Source of the DNA: RUG13409 sp045616985 | Lineage (GTDB): Bacteria; Bacillota; Clostridia; Peptostreptococcales; Anaerovoracaceae | Reading direction: 5' to 3' | Assembly (NCBI GenBank): GCA_045616985.1 | Contig: JAZLHU010000042.1 | Span: forward strand, 19,697 to 83,696 | Length of the DNA stretch: 64,000 bases | Shown here: positions 42,725-51,384 of the stretch, in pieces | Layout: every line of letters begins with the position of its first letter | How positions within the stretch are numbered: the stretch's first letter is position 1 | Notes under the pieces: model-generated | What the model was told of the DNA's origin: nothing | Database searches by the model: none | The model's input: the letters and a program-made list of their open reading frames with translations, nothing else | Program-made: the position numbers and the translations under genes

Positions 42725-43771
42725 CTACTTTTCCTCCTTTGCTTTAAGAAGCGCATCAATGTCTTCTTTTTTCATAAACTTAATGCACTTTACTGTATGA
42801 CCGGGTTCAATTTCTGTTACAGTCGGATCAACAATGCTGCATTCCGGGCATCTTTCCGCGCATCTGTCGCAGAAAGAACAATACGAAGGAAGATCCATCG
42901 GATCCGATACGAGTCCTTCAATTGAATTAAGCCTTGTAACTTCCTTATCAAGACTCGGCAGCGCATTAAACAACGCATGTGTATACGGATGCTGCGGATT
43001 ATTAAAGATATGTTCAGCCGTACCGTATTCAACAACTTCTCCGGCATATATTACGGCAACCTTGTCACAAACCTCAGCAACAACACCAAGATCGTGTGTA
43101 ATCATAAGCGTTGCAGTCTTAAACTCTTTCTGAAGCTCTCGCATAAGGTCAAGGACCTGTGCCTGGATCGTTACATCCAAAGCAGTTGTCGGTTCGTCTG
43201 CAATAAGAAGCCTCGGGTTGCAGGCAAGAGCCATGGCAATAACGATCCTCTGCTTCATACCACCGGAGAACTGGTGCGGATACTCTGCAAATCTTTCGCC
43301 GGGAATACCTACAGTTTCCATCATTTCGATTGCACGCTTTTTAGCTTCAGCCTTTGTACAATGATTGTGAAGAAGAACGACCTCTGCGATCTGATCTCCG
43401 ACATATTTTACAGGGTTTAAGGCGGACATCGGATCCTGGAAAATCATACCCATTGTACCGCCTCTGTGCTGTCTTAATTTTTTATTAAGTACTTTCTTAT
43501 CCCTTTTCCTTCTGGATGTTGTGGTAATAAGCTCCCCGTCAAGAAGAATTTCGCCATCGATCACATGTCCCGCATCAGGAAGAAGTCCCATTGTGGTCAA
43601 TGCAATCGTAGTTTTTCCGGCGCCTGTTTCTCCAACCAGACCAAGAGTCTCTGCAGGATAAACCTCAAAGCTTATACCGTTAACAGCCTCGGCAACTCCA
43701 TCCGGAGTTTCATAATGAACAACTAAATCCTTAAGTTCAAGTACGGGAACATTCTTTTCATTTTCAGTCAT
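42725..43771 (-). CDS. oppD: Oligopeptide ABC transporter ATP-binding protein OppD
   Basis: 348-residue ATPase. Walker A is GETGAGKTT at 47-55, the signature FSGGMKQR, Walker B ADEP, and the switch THDLG. The C-terminal domain has four clustered cysteines (CSFCDRCAERCPEC) expected of the oligopeptide family, which coordinate an iron-sulfur cluster in related DppD/OppD proteins. GGAGG precedes the ATG. It forms the nucleotide-binding heterodimer with OppF. Confidence 0.94.
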   Translation of the reverse strand: MTENEKNVPVLELKDLVVHYETPDGVAEAVNGISFEVYPAETLGLVGETGAGKTTIALTTMGLLPDAGHVIDGEILLDGELITTTSRRKRDKKVLNKKLRQHRGGTMGMIFQDPMSALNPVKYVGDQIAEVVLLHNHCTKAEAKKRAIEMMETVGIPGERFAEYPHQFSGGMKQRIVIAMALACNPRLLIADEPTTALDVTIQAQVLDLMRELQKEFKTATLMITHDLGVVAEVCDKVAVIYAGEVVEYGTAEHIFNNPQHPYTHALFNALPSLDKEVTRLNSIEGLVSDPMDLPSYCSFCDRCAERCPECSIVDPTVTEIEPGHTVKCIKFMKKEDIDALLKAKEEK

Positions 43772-43785
43772 TTCAAGTTCCTCCT

Positions 43786-44709
43786 TTACTTAAGCCTTGG
43801 GTCAAGTGCATCTCTTAAACCATCACCGAAGAGGTTCAGAGCAAGTACTGTTATCATAATAGCAAGACCCGGGAAGTAGAGAGTATGCGGTGCCTGTCTT
43901 AAGAATTCCTTTGAAGACGAAAGCAGTGCGCCCCATTCAGGTGTCGGCTCCACAATACCAAGTCCGAGATAACTGAGTGAAGATACCGTCAGAATTGCAG
44001 TAGCTACAGCAAACGTAATAGCCGTAAGGATCGGGCCTAACGCATTAGGGAGCATGTACTTGACAAGCTGTCTTCTGCTGGATGCACCCATAGCTCTTGC
44101 AGATTCGATATAGTCATTTCTTTTTACGGTAAGGATCGATGCTCTTACAACTCTGGCTCTTGCAGGAAGAGCGGAGATCGTGATAGCAAGGATAAGATTA
44201 AATATACCATTACCGAGAGTGGCGGCTACGGCAATAGCCATAAGCATAGGCGGTATTGACTGGAAAATATCAAGTATTCTCATAACAATCATATCAACCT
44301 TGCCGCCGTAATAAGCTGCAACAGCACCTAAAATTCCGCCTACGGCAAACGAAAATGCAACTATTGCAAGTCCGATAGGAAGTGAGATTCTTGTTCCGTA
44401 AAGAACTCTTGAAAACAGATCCCGTCCGTATTTGTCGGTACCGAAAATATGCTCTGCACTTGGTTTGGCAAGCACATTATCATAATCATAAGCCTCGTAT
44501 GAATAAGGAATAATATAAGGTGCAAACAACGCAATAAGAAGCATTACAGCCAAAAGACCCATACCAACCAAAGCAAGCTTGTTTCTTTTAAGTCTTTTCC
44601 ATGCCTCTTTAGCAGGAGTTGAGCCTGTAGCTTTTCCGCCGTGTTTCTTTGCATCTTTAGATTGAGATTTTGCTACTTTTTCCATAGCAGGTGTCCATCT
44701 TTTTGCCAT
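43786..44709 (-). CDS. oppC: Oligopeptide ABC transporter permease OppC
   Basis: 307 residues from the ATG at 44709 with AGGAGGTG 7 nt upstream; a GTG two codons earlier (44715) is less likely. It has an N-terminal OppC_N segment with a membrane helix at about 48-70, then five further helices and the EAA loop ESARAMGASSRRQ. The FGTDKYGRDLFSRVLYGTRIS segment is diagnostic of OppC/DppC. It forms the peptide channel with OppB in the membrane. Confidence 0.94.
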   Translation of the reverse strand: MAKRWTPAMEKVAKSQSKDAKKHGGKATGSTPAKEAWKRLKRNKLALVGMGLLAVMLLIALFAPYIIPYSYEAYDYDNVLAKPSAEHIFGTDKYGRDLFSRVLYGTRISLPIGLAIVAFSFAVGGILGAVAAYYGGKVDMIVMRILDIFQSIPPMLMAIAVAATLGNGIFNLILAITISALPARARVVRASILTVKRNDYIESARAMGASSRRQLVKYMLPNALGPILTAITFAVATAILTVSSLSYLGLGIVEPTPEWGALLSSSKEFLRQAPHTLYFPGLAIMITVLALNLFGDGLRDALDPRLK

Positions 44710-44720
44710 AATCACACCTC

Positions 44721-45740
44721 CTATGCATTCGGCGTTTCCTGAACGCGCTTAACAAAAGATTTACCTTTATTGCTGTATTTACGCTTCTGTGCAGCCATCT
44801 TGGATGATGCATTGTATTCATCCTTAAGTCTCGGATCTACAATTGTGTAGATAAGGTCAACTAAAAGCATTGTAACAGAGAAGGTAATAGCCAGTATTAC
44901 AAGTCCTCCGCAGACACAAGGCCAGTTCGAACCCTTAATAGCTGCAAGCATATATTTACCGACGCCATCCACAGAGAATATCTGTTCTGCAACTACGGCG
45001 CCGCCTAAAGAGGATGCCATTGAATTTCCTACATTAGCAACAACCGGAATAAGAGCATTTCTGAGTGCATGTCCGAAAATAACAATGCTTTCCTTTTGTC
45101 CCTTAGCTCTTGCTGTTCTGATGTAGTCCTGACGGATTACTTCAAGCATTGAAGATCTGGTTGTCCTTGCAATATTACCGATGTTTTGGAAACCTATCAT
45201 GATAACAGGCATAACATAACCAAGAGCGCCTGATGTTGATGAATTCGATGGGAGAATTCTTAAGTTTACTGCAAAGATCAGCATCAGCATCAGAGCAAAC
45301 CAGAACTGCGGAACAGAAACGCCAAAGAGGGCAAATACCATGGAAGCATTATCGACCACGGTATATTGTTTAACCGCCGATATGACCCCAAGAGGTATAC
45401 CGATTATAAGAGCTAACGCAATAGCCATTAAGGCAAGCTTAATGGTATGCGGATATTTCTGCATCAATTCAGTGAGGACCGGTCTTCCTGTAGAATAAGA
45501 GGTACCGAGGTCACCGTGAAGAACCAGATTCTTCACATATCTGACATAGCGAACAATAAAAGGATCATTTAAACCAAGCTCTTCTCTCTTGGCCTCCTTT
45601 ACCTCTTCCGGAGCATCGTAACCTACTATCTGGTCGACCGGATCTCCCGGAGCTATGTCACTGAGAGCAAATACGATAAGGAGCACGCCCAGCATAACCG
45701 GGATCATCCAAAGTATTCTCTTTCCAATGTATCTAAGCAT
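44721..45740 (-). CDS. oppB: Oligopeptide ABC transporter permease OppB
   Basis: 339-residue permease with six membrane helices and the OppB signatures PGDPVDQIVG near 31-40, GDLGTSY near 76-82 and RTARAKG in the EAA loop. The C-terminus has about 30 extra basic residues after the usual DPRL ending, probably a cytosolic tail. AAAGGAG precedes the ATG. A hairpin separates it from oppA. Confidence 0.94.
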   Translation of the reverse strand: MLRYIGKRILWMIPVMLGVLLIVFALSDIAPGDPVDQIVGYDAPEEVKEAKREELGLNDPFIVRYVRYVKNLVLHGDLGTSYSTGRPVLTELMQKYPHTIKLALMAIALALIIGIPLGVISAVKQYTVVDNASMVFALFGVSVPQFWFALMLMLIFAVNLRILPSNSSTSGALGYVMPVIMIGFQNIGNIARTTRSSMLEVIRQDYIRTARAKGQKESIVIFGHALRNALIPVVANVGNSMASSLGGAVVAEQIFSVDGVGKYMLAAIKGSNWPCVCGGLVILAITFSVTMLLVDLIYTIVDPRLKDEYNASSKMAAQKRKYSNKGKSFVKRVQETPNA

Positions 45741-45779
45741 AAATGCACTCCTTTGTGTGTGGAGATTTACAAGACAAAC

Positions 45780-45803
45780 CCCAGGGGCTTTAATGCCCCC
45801 GGG
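45780..45803 (-). terminator. Intercistronic hairpin between oppA and oppB
   Basis: A nine-pair GC-rich stem (45780-45788 with 45795-45803, one G-U pair) and 6-nt loop are followed on the minus strand by GTTTGTCTT. Partial termination or protection here would give more binding protein than permease, as with the analogous hairpin at 891-918. Confidence 0.65.
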
Positions 45804-45844
45804 ATTTTATTAATTACACTAACTTTTGTAAAGAAAATATCTGA

Positions 45845-47389
45845 CTACTCATAAACAAGGGAAGTGTTAATATCACCAACTGTTGTAAGGATGATGCCCT
45901 TAACTTCGTCGTTTGTGAGACAAGTCTTTGTTGGGATATAAAGTGGAATTGATGGAACATAGTCATCAAGAATCTGCTGAATCTCTCCGTAGAGCTTAGC
46001 TCTTTCAGCTTCATCAAGTGTAGCCTTAGCTGCATCTAACTTTTCAACGAATCCCGGGATTTCGGCACATCCTGCACCACCCTGAACGGCTTTGAAATCT
46101 TTTCTGAAGTCGTAGAATGTGTACTGGGACTGTGGGTCCGGAGAAGAGTTGTTGATTATTTCCGCATCATGCTGACCGTTGGCAATATATTCGTGGAATG
46201 CTGTAGCATCCATAAGCTTCGGTGTTACTGTGATCTTTTCATCAATTTCATGCCACTGCTGCATAATAAGTGTTGCATAAGCCTCTGCCCAGTTATCAGA
46301 GAAGGAAACTTCAATGTTGAATTCCTTTCCCGCATACTTGGACTGTGCCCATTCTTCCTTAGCTGCTGCAAGGTCATAATGATAATAGGATGTTGTCGGC
46401 TTTACATAATACTTGTTTGTCTTCGGAAGGATCGAATCCGGTGCAATACCAAGTCCGGAAACAGCAATCTTTACGTTGTTCTCGTAGTCGAGAGCAAGTG
46501 CGAATGCTCTTCTTGCATGGACATCATCGAACGGAGCCTTCTGGTTGTTAAGGAAGAGTGTGTGGTTGTTGGATGTCGGTTCACTTACGACTGTGATTCC
46601 AGGAACCTTTTCCTTATAGTACTTAGCAACGTCTGTTGTACCCGGGTCTAAGCAGATATCAACTTCGCCGGATTCAAGAGCCATAACTCTTGCAGACGGA
46701 TCTGTCATGATGAGAAGCTTAATTTCATCATAGTATGGCTCCTTGCCCCAGTAGTGCTCATTCTTAGCAAGAAGAATGTAGGAGTCCTGTGACCATTCCT
46801 TTACATAGTACGGACCTGTTCCTGCTGTAGGAAGAAGTGACTGTTCATCGTCTGTTGTCCAAAGAGACTCAACAGAAAGTCCGTAAGGAATGTTGGAGAG
46901 AGCTGTCGGAACGTAAGAGTCAAATTTTGTCAATTCGATTACAACATGTGTATCGTCTTCTACTGTGCAGTTTCCTGTGAAGTAGTTGTTCCAATAGCGA
47001 GCTGCAACGTTCTTGTCGCAGGCCTTCTTGAAACTGAATGCAACATCCTTTGCCGTGAACTTTGTTGTTCCGTCATAAGCATAAACGTCATCTCTGATCG
47101 TAAGACGGATATGTGTGTCGTCAACAAATTCATAATCTGTTGCAAGCATTGGTACAGAGCTTCCCGTAGCTGCGTCAAACTCGAAGAGTCTGTCGAAGAT
47201 ATAGGACTGTGCCGGTGTGTTTGCGGAAGCAACCGTAACGACGAGTGGGCAAAGGCCAACAGGGTTACCCTTTGTAGCTACTGTAAGAACCTTTGGCTCT
47301 TCAGCAACTTCTTGCTGCTTCTTTTCTCCGCAGGCTGCAAAGCTGAATACCATGATTGCAGCTAAGAGAATAGCTAATAACTTTTTCAT
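45845..47389 (-). CDS. oppA: Peptide ABC transporter substrate-binding lipoprotein OppA-like
   Basis: 514 residues of solute-binding family 5. A lipoprotein signal peptide ends in FAAC with Cys20 as the lipidated residue. The mature protein has the family features GTGPYYVKEWSQDSYILLAKNEHYWG near 185-210 and ARRAFALALD near 290-300. It should capture oligopeptides outside the membrane for OppBCDF, encoded directly downstream; substrates other than peptides (for example nickel or glycans) cannot be excluded for this family. It is promoter-proximal in the operon. Confidence 0.92.
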   Translation of the reverse strand: MKKLLAILLAAIMVFSFAACGEKKQQEVAEEPKVLTVATKGNPVGLCPLVVTVASANTPAQSYIFDRLFEFDAATGSSVPMLATDYEFVDDTHIRLTIRDDVYAYDGTTKFTAKDVAFSFKKACDKNVAARYWNNYFTGNCTVEDDTHVVIELTKFDSYVPTALSNIPYGLSVESLWTTDDEQSLLPTAGTGPYYVKEWSQDSYILLAKNEHYWGKEPYYDEIKLLIMTDPSARVMALESGEVDICLDPGTTDVAKYYKEKVPGITVVSEPTSNNHTLFLNNQKAPFDDVHARRAFALALDYENNVKIAVSGLGIAPDSILPKTNKYYVKPTTSYYHYDLAAAKEEWAQSKYAGKEFNIEVSFSDNWAEAYATLIMQQWHEIDEKITVTPKLMDATAFHEYIANGQHDAEIINNSSPDPQSQYTFYDFRKDFKAVQGGAGCAEIPGFVEKLDAAKATLDEAERAKLYGEIQQILDDYVPSIPLYIPTKTCLTNDEVKGIILTTVGDINTSLVYE

Positions 47390-47432
47390 ATTTCCTCCTT
47401 TAGGGATTCCGATCCCTTATAAAATCGTGATT

Positions 47433-47461
47433 ATTTTAACATGTGCGAGCTAATATTACAA
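47433..47461 (-). promoter_or_regulatory. Extended -10 promoter of the opp operon
   Basis: On the minus strand, TTGTAA (47456-47461) and TGTTAAAAT (-10 at 47433-47438) are spaced by 17 bp. A small hairpin GGGAT-TCCG-ATCCC (47403-47416) lies in the leader just before the ribosome-binding site. Confidence 0.55.
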
Positions 47462-47495
47462 CAATGTTACAAAACTTTTGTAGAATATTCGTGAT

Positions 47496-48635
47496 TTATT
47501 TAACAATAATTTTACTGCCATCCTCTGTCCACGAAAGCTCTGCACCGAGAAAAGCTCCGTCGGTCTGTTTTTTCAAAAAATCAAATACTGCCTGTCCGCC
47601 GTTTTCTCTGCTTCTTGGTGTAACAGATCCGTCGTCTTCTATATAGCACGGAATAAAGTAGTTTTCACAGTTCCCGTCCTTATCTATGCAGACCTGCGCC
47701 AGACCTGTCAATCTCGAAAGCTCCGACCACGGATAGAAATCGACCTTGTAGTGTCCGCCACCCCGGCCCTCTTTTTCTCTTACCTTAAGGTAAGCAATCA
47801 TCTCCGGAGTATCATTCTTACCAGCCGTCATTGCATATGTTGCACATACAAAGTTTCCGAGTCCGTGATAAATCGGCTTACCCTTATAAACCTCTACCCC
47901 CTTAAGAATATGGTGATGGTGGCAAAAGACTATATCTGCACCGGCATCAATGCAGCCACGGGTAAACTGCGGTTCATAATCACAGAGCTTCGGAATATCC
48001 CCTCCGATACCTATATGAGCCAGAATGACCGCAACATCACAATTTGCTTTCAGTTCTTTAACCTCGTTTTTGAATTGTTCTTCGTCAGCAGGTTCTATCC
48101 AGGTTTTTGTTTTGCAGCTTCCGCCCGGCATATCAAAATTCGGGATGTATGCTGTTTCTACCTTAACATGATTTGTACCGGGCTTTTGAGACATTGCCCA
48201 GCCGAGTCTCGGTCCGGTAAGATTATATGAAATAAATCCGACCTTTATTCCCTTACAATCCAGATACACAGGTTTTTTGGCCTCATAAATATTCTTGCCT
48301 GTGCCGCAATGTGGAATACCCAGTTCATCGAGCCTGGATATTGTATCCAGTATTCCGTTGGGACCACAATCGTAGGAATGATTGCTGGCACATGAAACAA
48401 CGTCAAAAACGCCTTTCAATGGATTAAGATGCTCCGGATTTGACGGAGGTGCCTGAATATCAATACACGAAGGCTCTGCTCTTTCAAATGTAGTATGAGG
48501 GGTTTCAATATGTCCGGCCATTATATCCTGCGCATTTAATACAGGCATTACGGGAGCAAAAAACTTCTCAATGGTTCCCGGTTCGTCAAGAATAAGGTCG
48601 CCGGTCATTGCAATACTGATTTTTTCATTTGCCAT
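47496..48635 (-). CDS. CapA-family protein (PGA_cap metallophosphatase-like)
   Basis: 379 residues from the ATG at 48635 preceded by AAGGAG; a frame 12 codons longer lies inside rsmD. The calcineurin-like fold is marked by MTGDLIL near 9-15, ETPHT near 46-50, SNHSYDCG near 83-90 and the late HHHHILKG. CapA-type proteins take part in poly-gamma-glutamate synthesis or transport, but here no capB, capC or capE is present and there is no signal peptide or membrane helix. It is therefore more likely a cytosolic phosphoesterase-like enzyme of unknown substrate. It follows rsmD with a 1-nt gap. Confidence 0.75.
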   Translation of the reverse strand: MANEKISIAMTGDLILDEPGTIEKFFAPVMPVLNAQDIMAGHIETPHTTFERAEPSCIDIQAPPSNPEHLNPLKGVFDVVSCASNHSYDCGPNGILDTISRLDELGIPHCGTGKNIYEAKKPVYLDCKGIKVGFISYNLTGPRLGWAMSQKPGTNHVKVETAYIPNFDMPGGSCKTKTWIEPADEEQFKNEVKELKANCDVAVILAHIGIGGDIPKLCDYEPQFTRGCIDAGADIVFCHHHHILKGVEVYKGKPIYHGLGNFVCATYAMTAGKNDTPEMIAYLKVREKEGRGGGHYKVDFYPWSELSRLTGLAQVCIDKDGNCENYFIPCYIEDDGSVTPRSRENGGQAVFDFLKKQTDGAFLGAELSWTEDGSKIIVK

Positions 48636-48636
48636 T

Positions 48637-49212
48637 TTATTCTCCTTCAACTTCAGAAATACTTTCTTCAACTTTTTGATACATTGTTACGCCTATGGCA
48701 CCATACCGTCTCTGTTTAACGGCAGTAAATCCATGAAGACGATCCGGAAGCCTGTCCTTTTGAGAATGCTCACAGACAATTAAGCCCCCGTCTTTCAGAT
48801 TTCCGGAATTACAAATTGCCTTTACCGCATCCGGAATCATTTTCTCCGCATAAGGCGGATCCAGAAAATATATATCTATTTTATCATGAACTCTTGCAAT
48901 GCTGGATTTAAAATCTCCGGACAGATAAACAGCCCTGTCTTCAACACCGCAGTATTTAACATTTTCTTTTACCAAAGAAAGCGAATCTCTTGACGAATCC
49001 GAAAAATAAACACGCTTTGCACCTCTTGAAATTGCTTCAAGACCAAGATTCCCGCTTCCGGCAAATACATCCATACAGACAAATTCATCCTGCATATAAG
49101 GATAGAGCATATCAAACATAGCTTCCTTGACCTTGTCAGACGTAGGTCTGACGTCATTTGTTTTCGGACTTTTAAGCCTTCTGCCTTTAAGACTTCCTGT
49201 AATTATTCTCAT
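48637..49212 (-). CDS. rsmD: 16S rRNA (guanine-966-N2)-methyltransferase RsmD
   Basis: 191-residue SAM enzyme that methylates G966 of 16S rRNA in the 30S subunit. Motifs are ITGSLKGRRL (4-13), RPTSDKVKEAMF (22-33), FAGSGNLG (50-57), and the N6/N2 signature DPPY (118-121). GGAGAG precedes the ATG at 49212. It follows tex with 8 nt between. In related genomes rsmD is followed by coaD. Confidence 0.94.
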   Translation of the reverse strand: MRIITGSLKGRRLKSPKTNDVRPTSDKVKEAMFDMLYPYMQDEFVCMDVFAGSGNLGLEAISRGAKRVYFSDSSRDSLSLVKENVKYCGVEDRAVYLSGDFKSSIARVHDKIDIYFLDPPYAEKMIPDAVKAICNSGNLKDGGLIVCEHSQKDRLPDRLHGFTAVKQRRYGAIGVTMYQKVEESISEVEGE

Positions 49213-49220
49213 TCACTCTC

Positions 49221-51368
49221 CTAATCAGCCTGCTTCATTGAAAGAGATATTCTCTCCTTTTCAACATCAACATCTAAAACAACTACCTTTACAATATCCC
49301 CAACCTTAACCACATCACTCGGATGTTTAATATATTTATTTGCGATCTGCGAAATATGGACAAGACCGTCGTGATGAACACCGATATCAACAAAAACGCC
49401 GAAGTCTATAACATTTCTGACCGTTCCCTGAAGAATCATACCCTGCTTTAAGTCCTTGATGTCAAGAACATCCTTTCTCAGAACGACCGGCGGCAGATCT
49501 TCTCTCGGATCTCTGCCGGGCTTTGCAAGCTCCGAAGCTATATCAAGCATTGTCGGAATACCTATTTCACATTTTTCGGCAAGCTTTTCCTTTCCGAGCT
49601 TTTCAATTCTGTCGAGAATGCCCGAAAGCTCCCTGTTCTTTACATCTTCCATAGTATATCCGCAGAGGGTCAGCAGCAGTTCGGCAGCTTTATAGCTTTC
49701 AGGATGAACTGCGGTATTATCCAGAAATTCTTTACTTTCGGGAACTCTTAAAAAGCCTGCACACTGCTCAAATGCCTTTGGACCGAGCTTTGGAACCTTA
49801 TTGATCTCTTTTCTGGATTTAAATATTCCGTTTTCTTCCCTGTATTTAACAATATTCTTTGCCGTCGTCGCATTAAGCCCTGCAACCCTTAACAGAAGCG
49901 ATGGACTCGCTGTGTTTATATCAACACCTACCGCGTTTACACAGTCCTCAACAACGCCGATAAGCGTCTCCTCGAGCTGTGCCTGCGGCATATCATGCTG
50001 ATACTGACCAACGCCGATGGCCATCGGCTCTATCTTAACAAGCTCTGCCAAAGGATCCTGCAGTCTTCTTGCGATAGAAACGGCAGACCGAAGATTAACA
50101 TCAAATTCCGGAAATTCCTCAGCGGCAAGCTCAGATGCAGAATAAACAGATGCACCCGCTTCATTAACTATAGCATAGCTTTGATTTCCCTTAAGTCTTG
50201 AAAGCATCTCTGCTGCCATACTCTCGGTTTCCCTTGAAGCCGTACCGTTTCCTATTGCCAAATGCTCAACCCTGTGCTTTTTTATGAGAAGACTCAGTAC
50301 CCTTATTGCTTCCTCTCTCTTAGCTTCCCCAAATGTCGGATAAACAACGGTTGTATCCAATACCTTTCCCGTGCCGTCAACAACAGCTACCTTACATCCG
50401 TGAGCATAACCGGGATCAAGACCCATAGTAATTTTTCCTTTTACGGGAGGCTGCATCAAAAGCGGTTTAAGGTTTATGGCAAAATTACGAATTGCACCAT
50501 CACAGGCAGCCTCGGTCAAATTCGAACGAACTTCCCTTTCCAGAGACGGCCAAATAAGTCTGTCGTAAGCATCATCTGAAGCAGCAAGCAAATATTTATG
50601 ACTTGGTCCTGAATTTCGAATAAATCCATCACTGAGAAGCTTCTTTGCAAAATTATGGTCAAGCTCAACAGTAAGCTTTAAGAAGCCTTCCTTTTCACCT
50701 CTGTTAATAGCAAGAGTTTGGTGACCCTGCATCTTCGAAAGACTCTGATTAAACTCATAATACTGCCTGTAAACGGAATCATCCTCCTTTGCAGCTCTTG
50801 AAATAATTACTGCATGATCGTTAATATACTCTCTGAGCATATCTCTGTTGGCAGCATCATCTGAAAGCATTTCTGCAATGATATCCATTGCTCCTGCTAT
50901 AGCATCTTCTGCAGTTTTAACACCCTTTTCTTCATCTATAAACTCAGCGGCTTTATAAAGCGGATCATCCTTACCCTGAATCATAAGAAATGCTGCAAGC
51001 GGCTCAAGACCTTTTTCTTTTGCGATAATTGCTCTTGTCCTTCTCTTTTGCTTGTACGGTCTGTATAAATCTTCAAGCTTTGCCAGTGTTTCAGCATTGT
51101 CAATTGCCTTGGAAAGCTGCTCAGTCAGCTTGCCCTGCTCGTCTATTGATGCTTTAATGGTTTCTTTTCTTTCCTGAAGATTTCTGAGATATGTGAGCCT
51201 TTCGGACAAAGCCCTAAGCTTACTGTCATCCATGCTTCCGTGAAGCTCCTTTCGGTATCTGGCAATAAACGGGATCGTATTTCCCTCATCAATCAGATTG
51301 ATTACGTTTTTTACATAAGGAGCCTTAACTTCTAACTCTTCAGCTATAATTTGTGTGATGCTCTGCAA
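49221..51368 (-). CDS. tex: Tex-family RNA-binding transcription accessory protein
   Basis: 715 residues. An N-terminal helical region leads to a YqgF-like RNase H fold containing GLDPGYAHGCKVAVVD. Helix-hairpin-helix segments near 500-560 include INTASPSLLLRVAGLN. A C-terminal S1 domain (about 640-712) contains VDIGVHHDGLVHIS. Tex proteins bind nucleic acids and affect transcription and toxin expression, though the mechanism is unsettled. The start is TTG with GAGG 7 nt upstream. Tex is inserted between recG and rsmD, which are adjacent in many relatives. Confidence 0.9.
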   Translation of the reverse strand: MQSITQIIAEELEVKAPYVKNVINLIDEGNTIPFIARYRKELHGSMDDSKLRALSERLTYLRNLQERKETIKASIDEQGKLTEQLSKAIDNAETLAKLEDLYRPYKQKRRTRAIIAKEKGLEPLAAFLMIQGKDDPLYKAAEFIDEEKGVKTAEDAIAGAMDIIAEMLSDDAANRDMLREYINDHAVIISRAAKEDDSVYRQYYEFNQSLSKMQGHQTLAINRGEKEGFLKLTVELDHNFAKKLLSDGFIRNSGPSHKYLLAASDDAYDRLIWPSLEREVRSNLTEAACDGAIRNFAINLKPLLMQPPVKGKITMGLDPGYAHGCKVAVVDGTGKVLDTTVVYPTFGEAKREEAIRVLSLLIKKHRVEHLAIGNGTASRETESMAAEMLSRLKGNQSYAIVNEAGASVYSASELAAEEFPEFDVNLRSAVSIARRLQDPLAELVKIEPMAIGVGQYQHDMPQAQLEETLIGVVEDCVNAVGVDINTASPSLLLRVAGLNATTAKNIVKYREENGIFKSRKEINKVPKLGPKAFEQCAGFLRVPESKEFLDNTAVHPESYKAAELLLTLCGYTMEDVKNRELSGILDRIEKLGKEKLAEKCEIGIPTMLDIASELAKPGRDPREDLPPVVLRKDVLDIKDLKQGMILQGTVRNVIDFGVFVDIGVHHDGLVHISQIANKYIKHPSDVVKVGDIVKVVVLDVDVEKERISLSMKQAD

Positions 51369-51384
51369 TTTGTTTCCTCATTTC

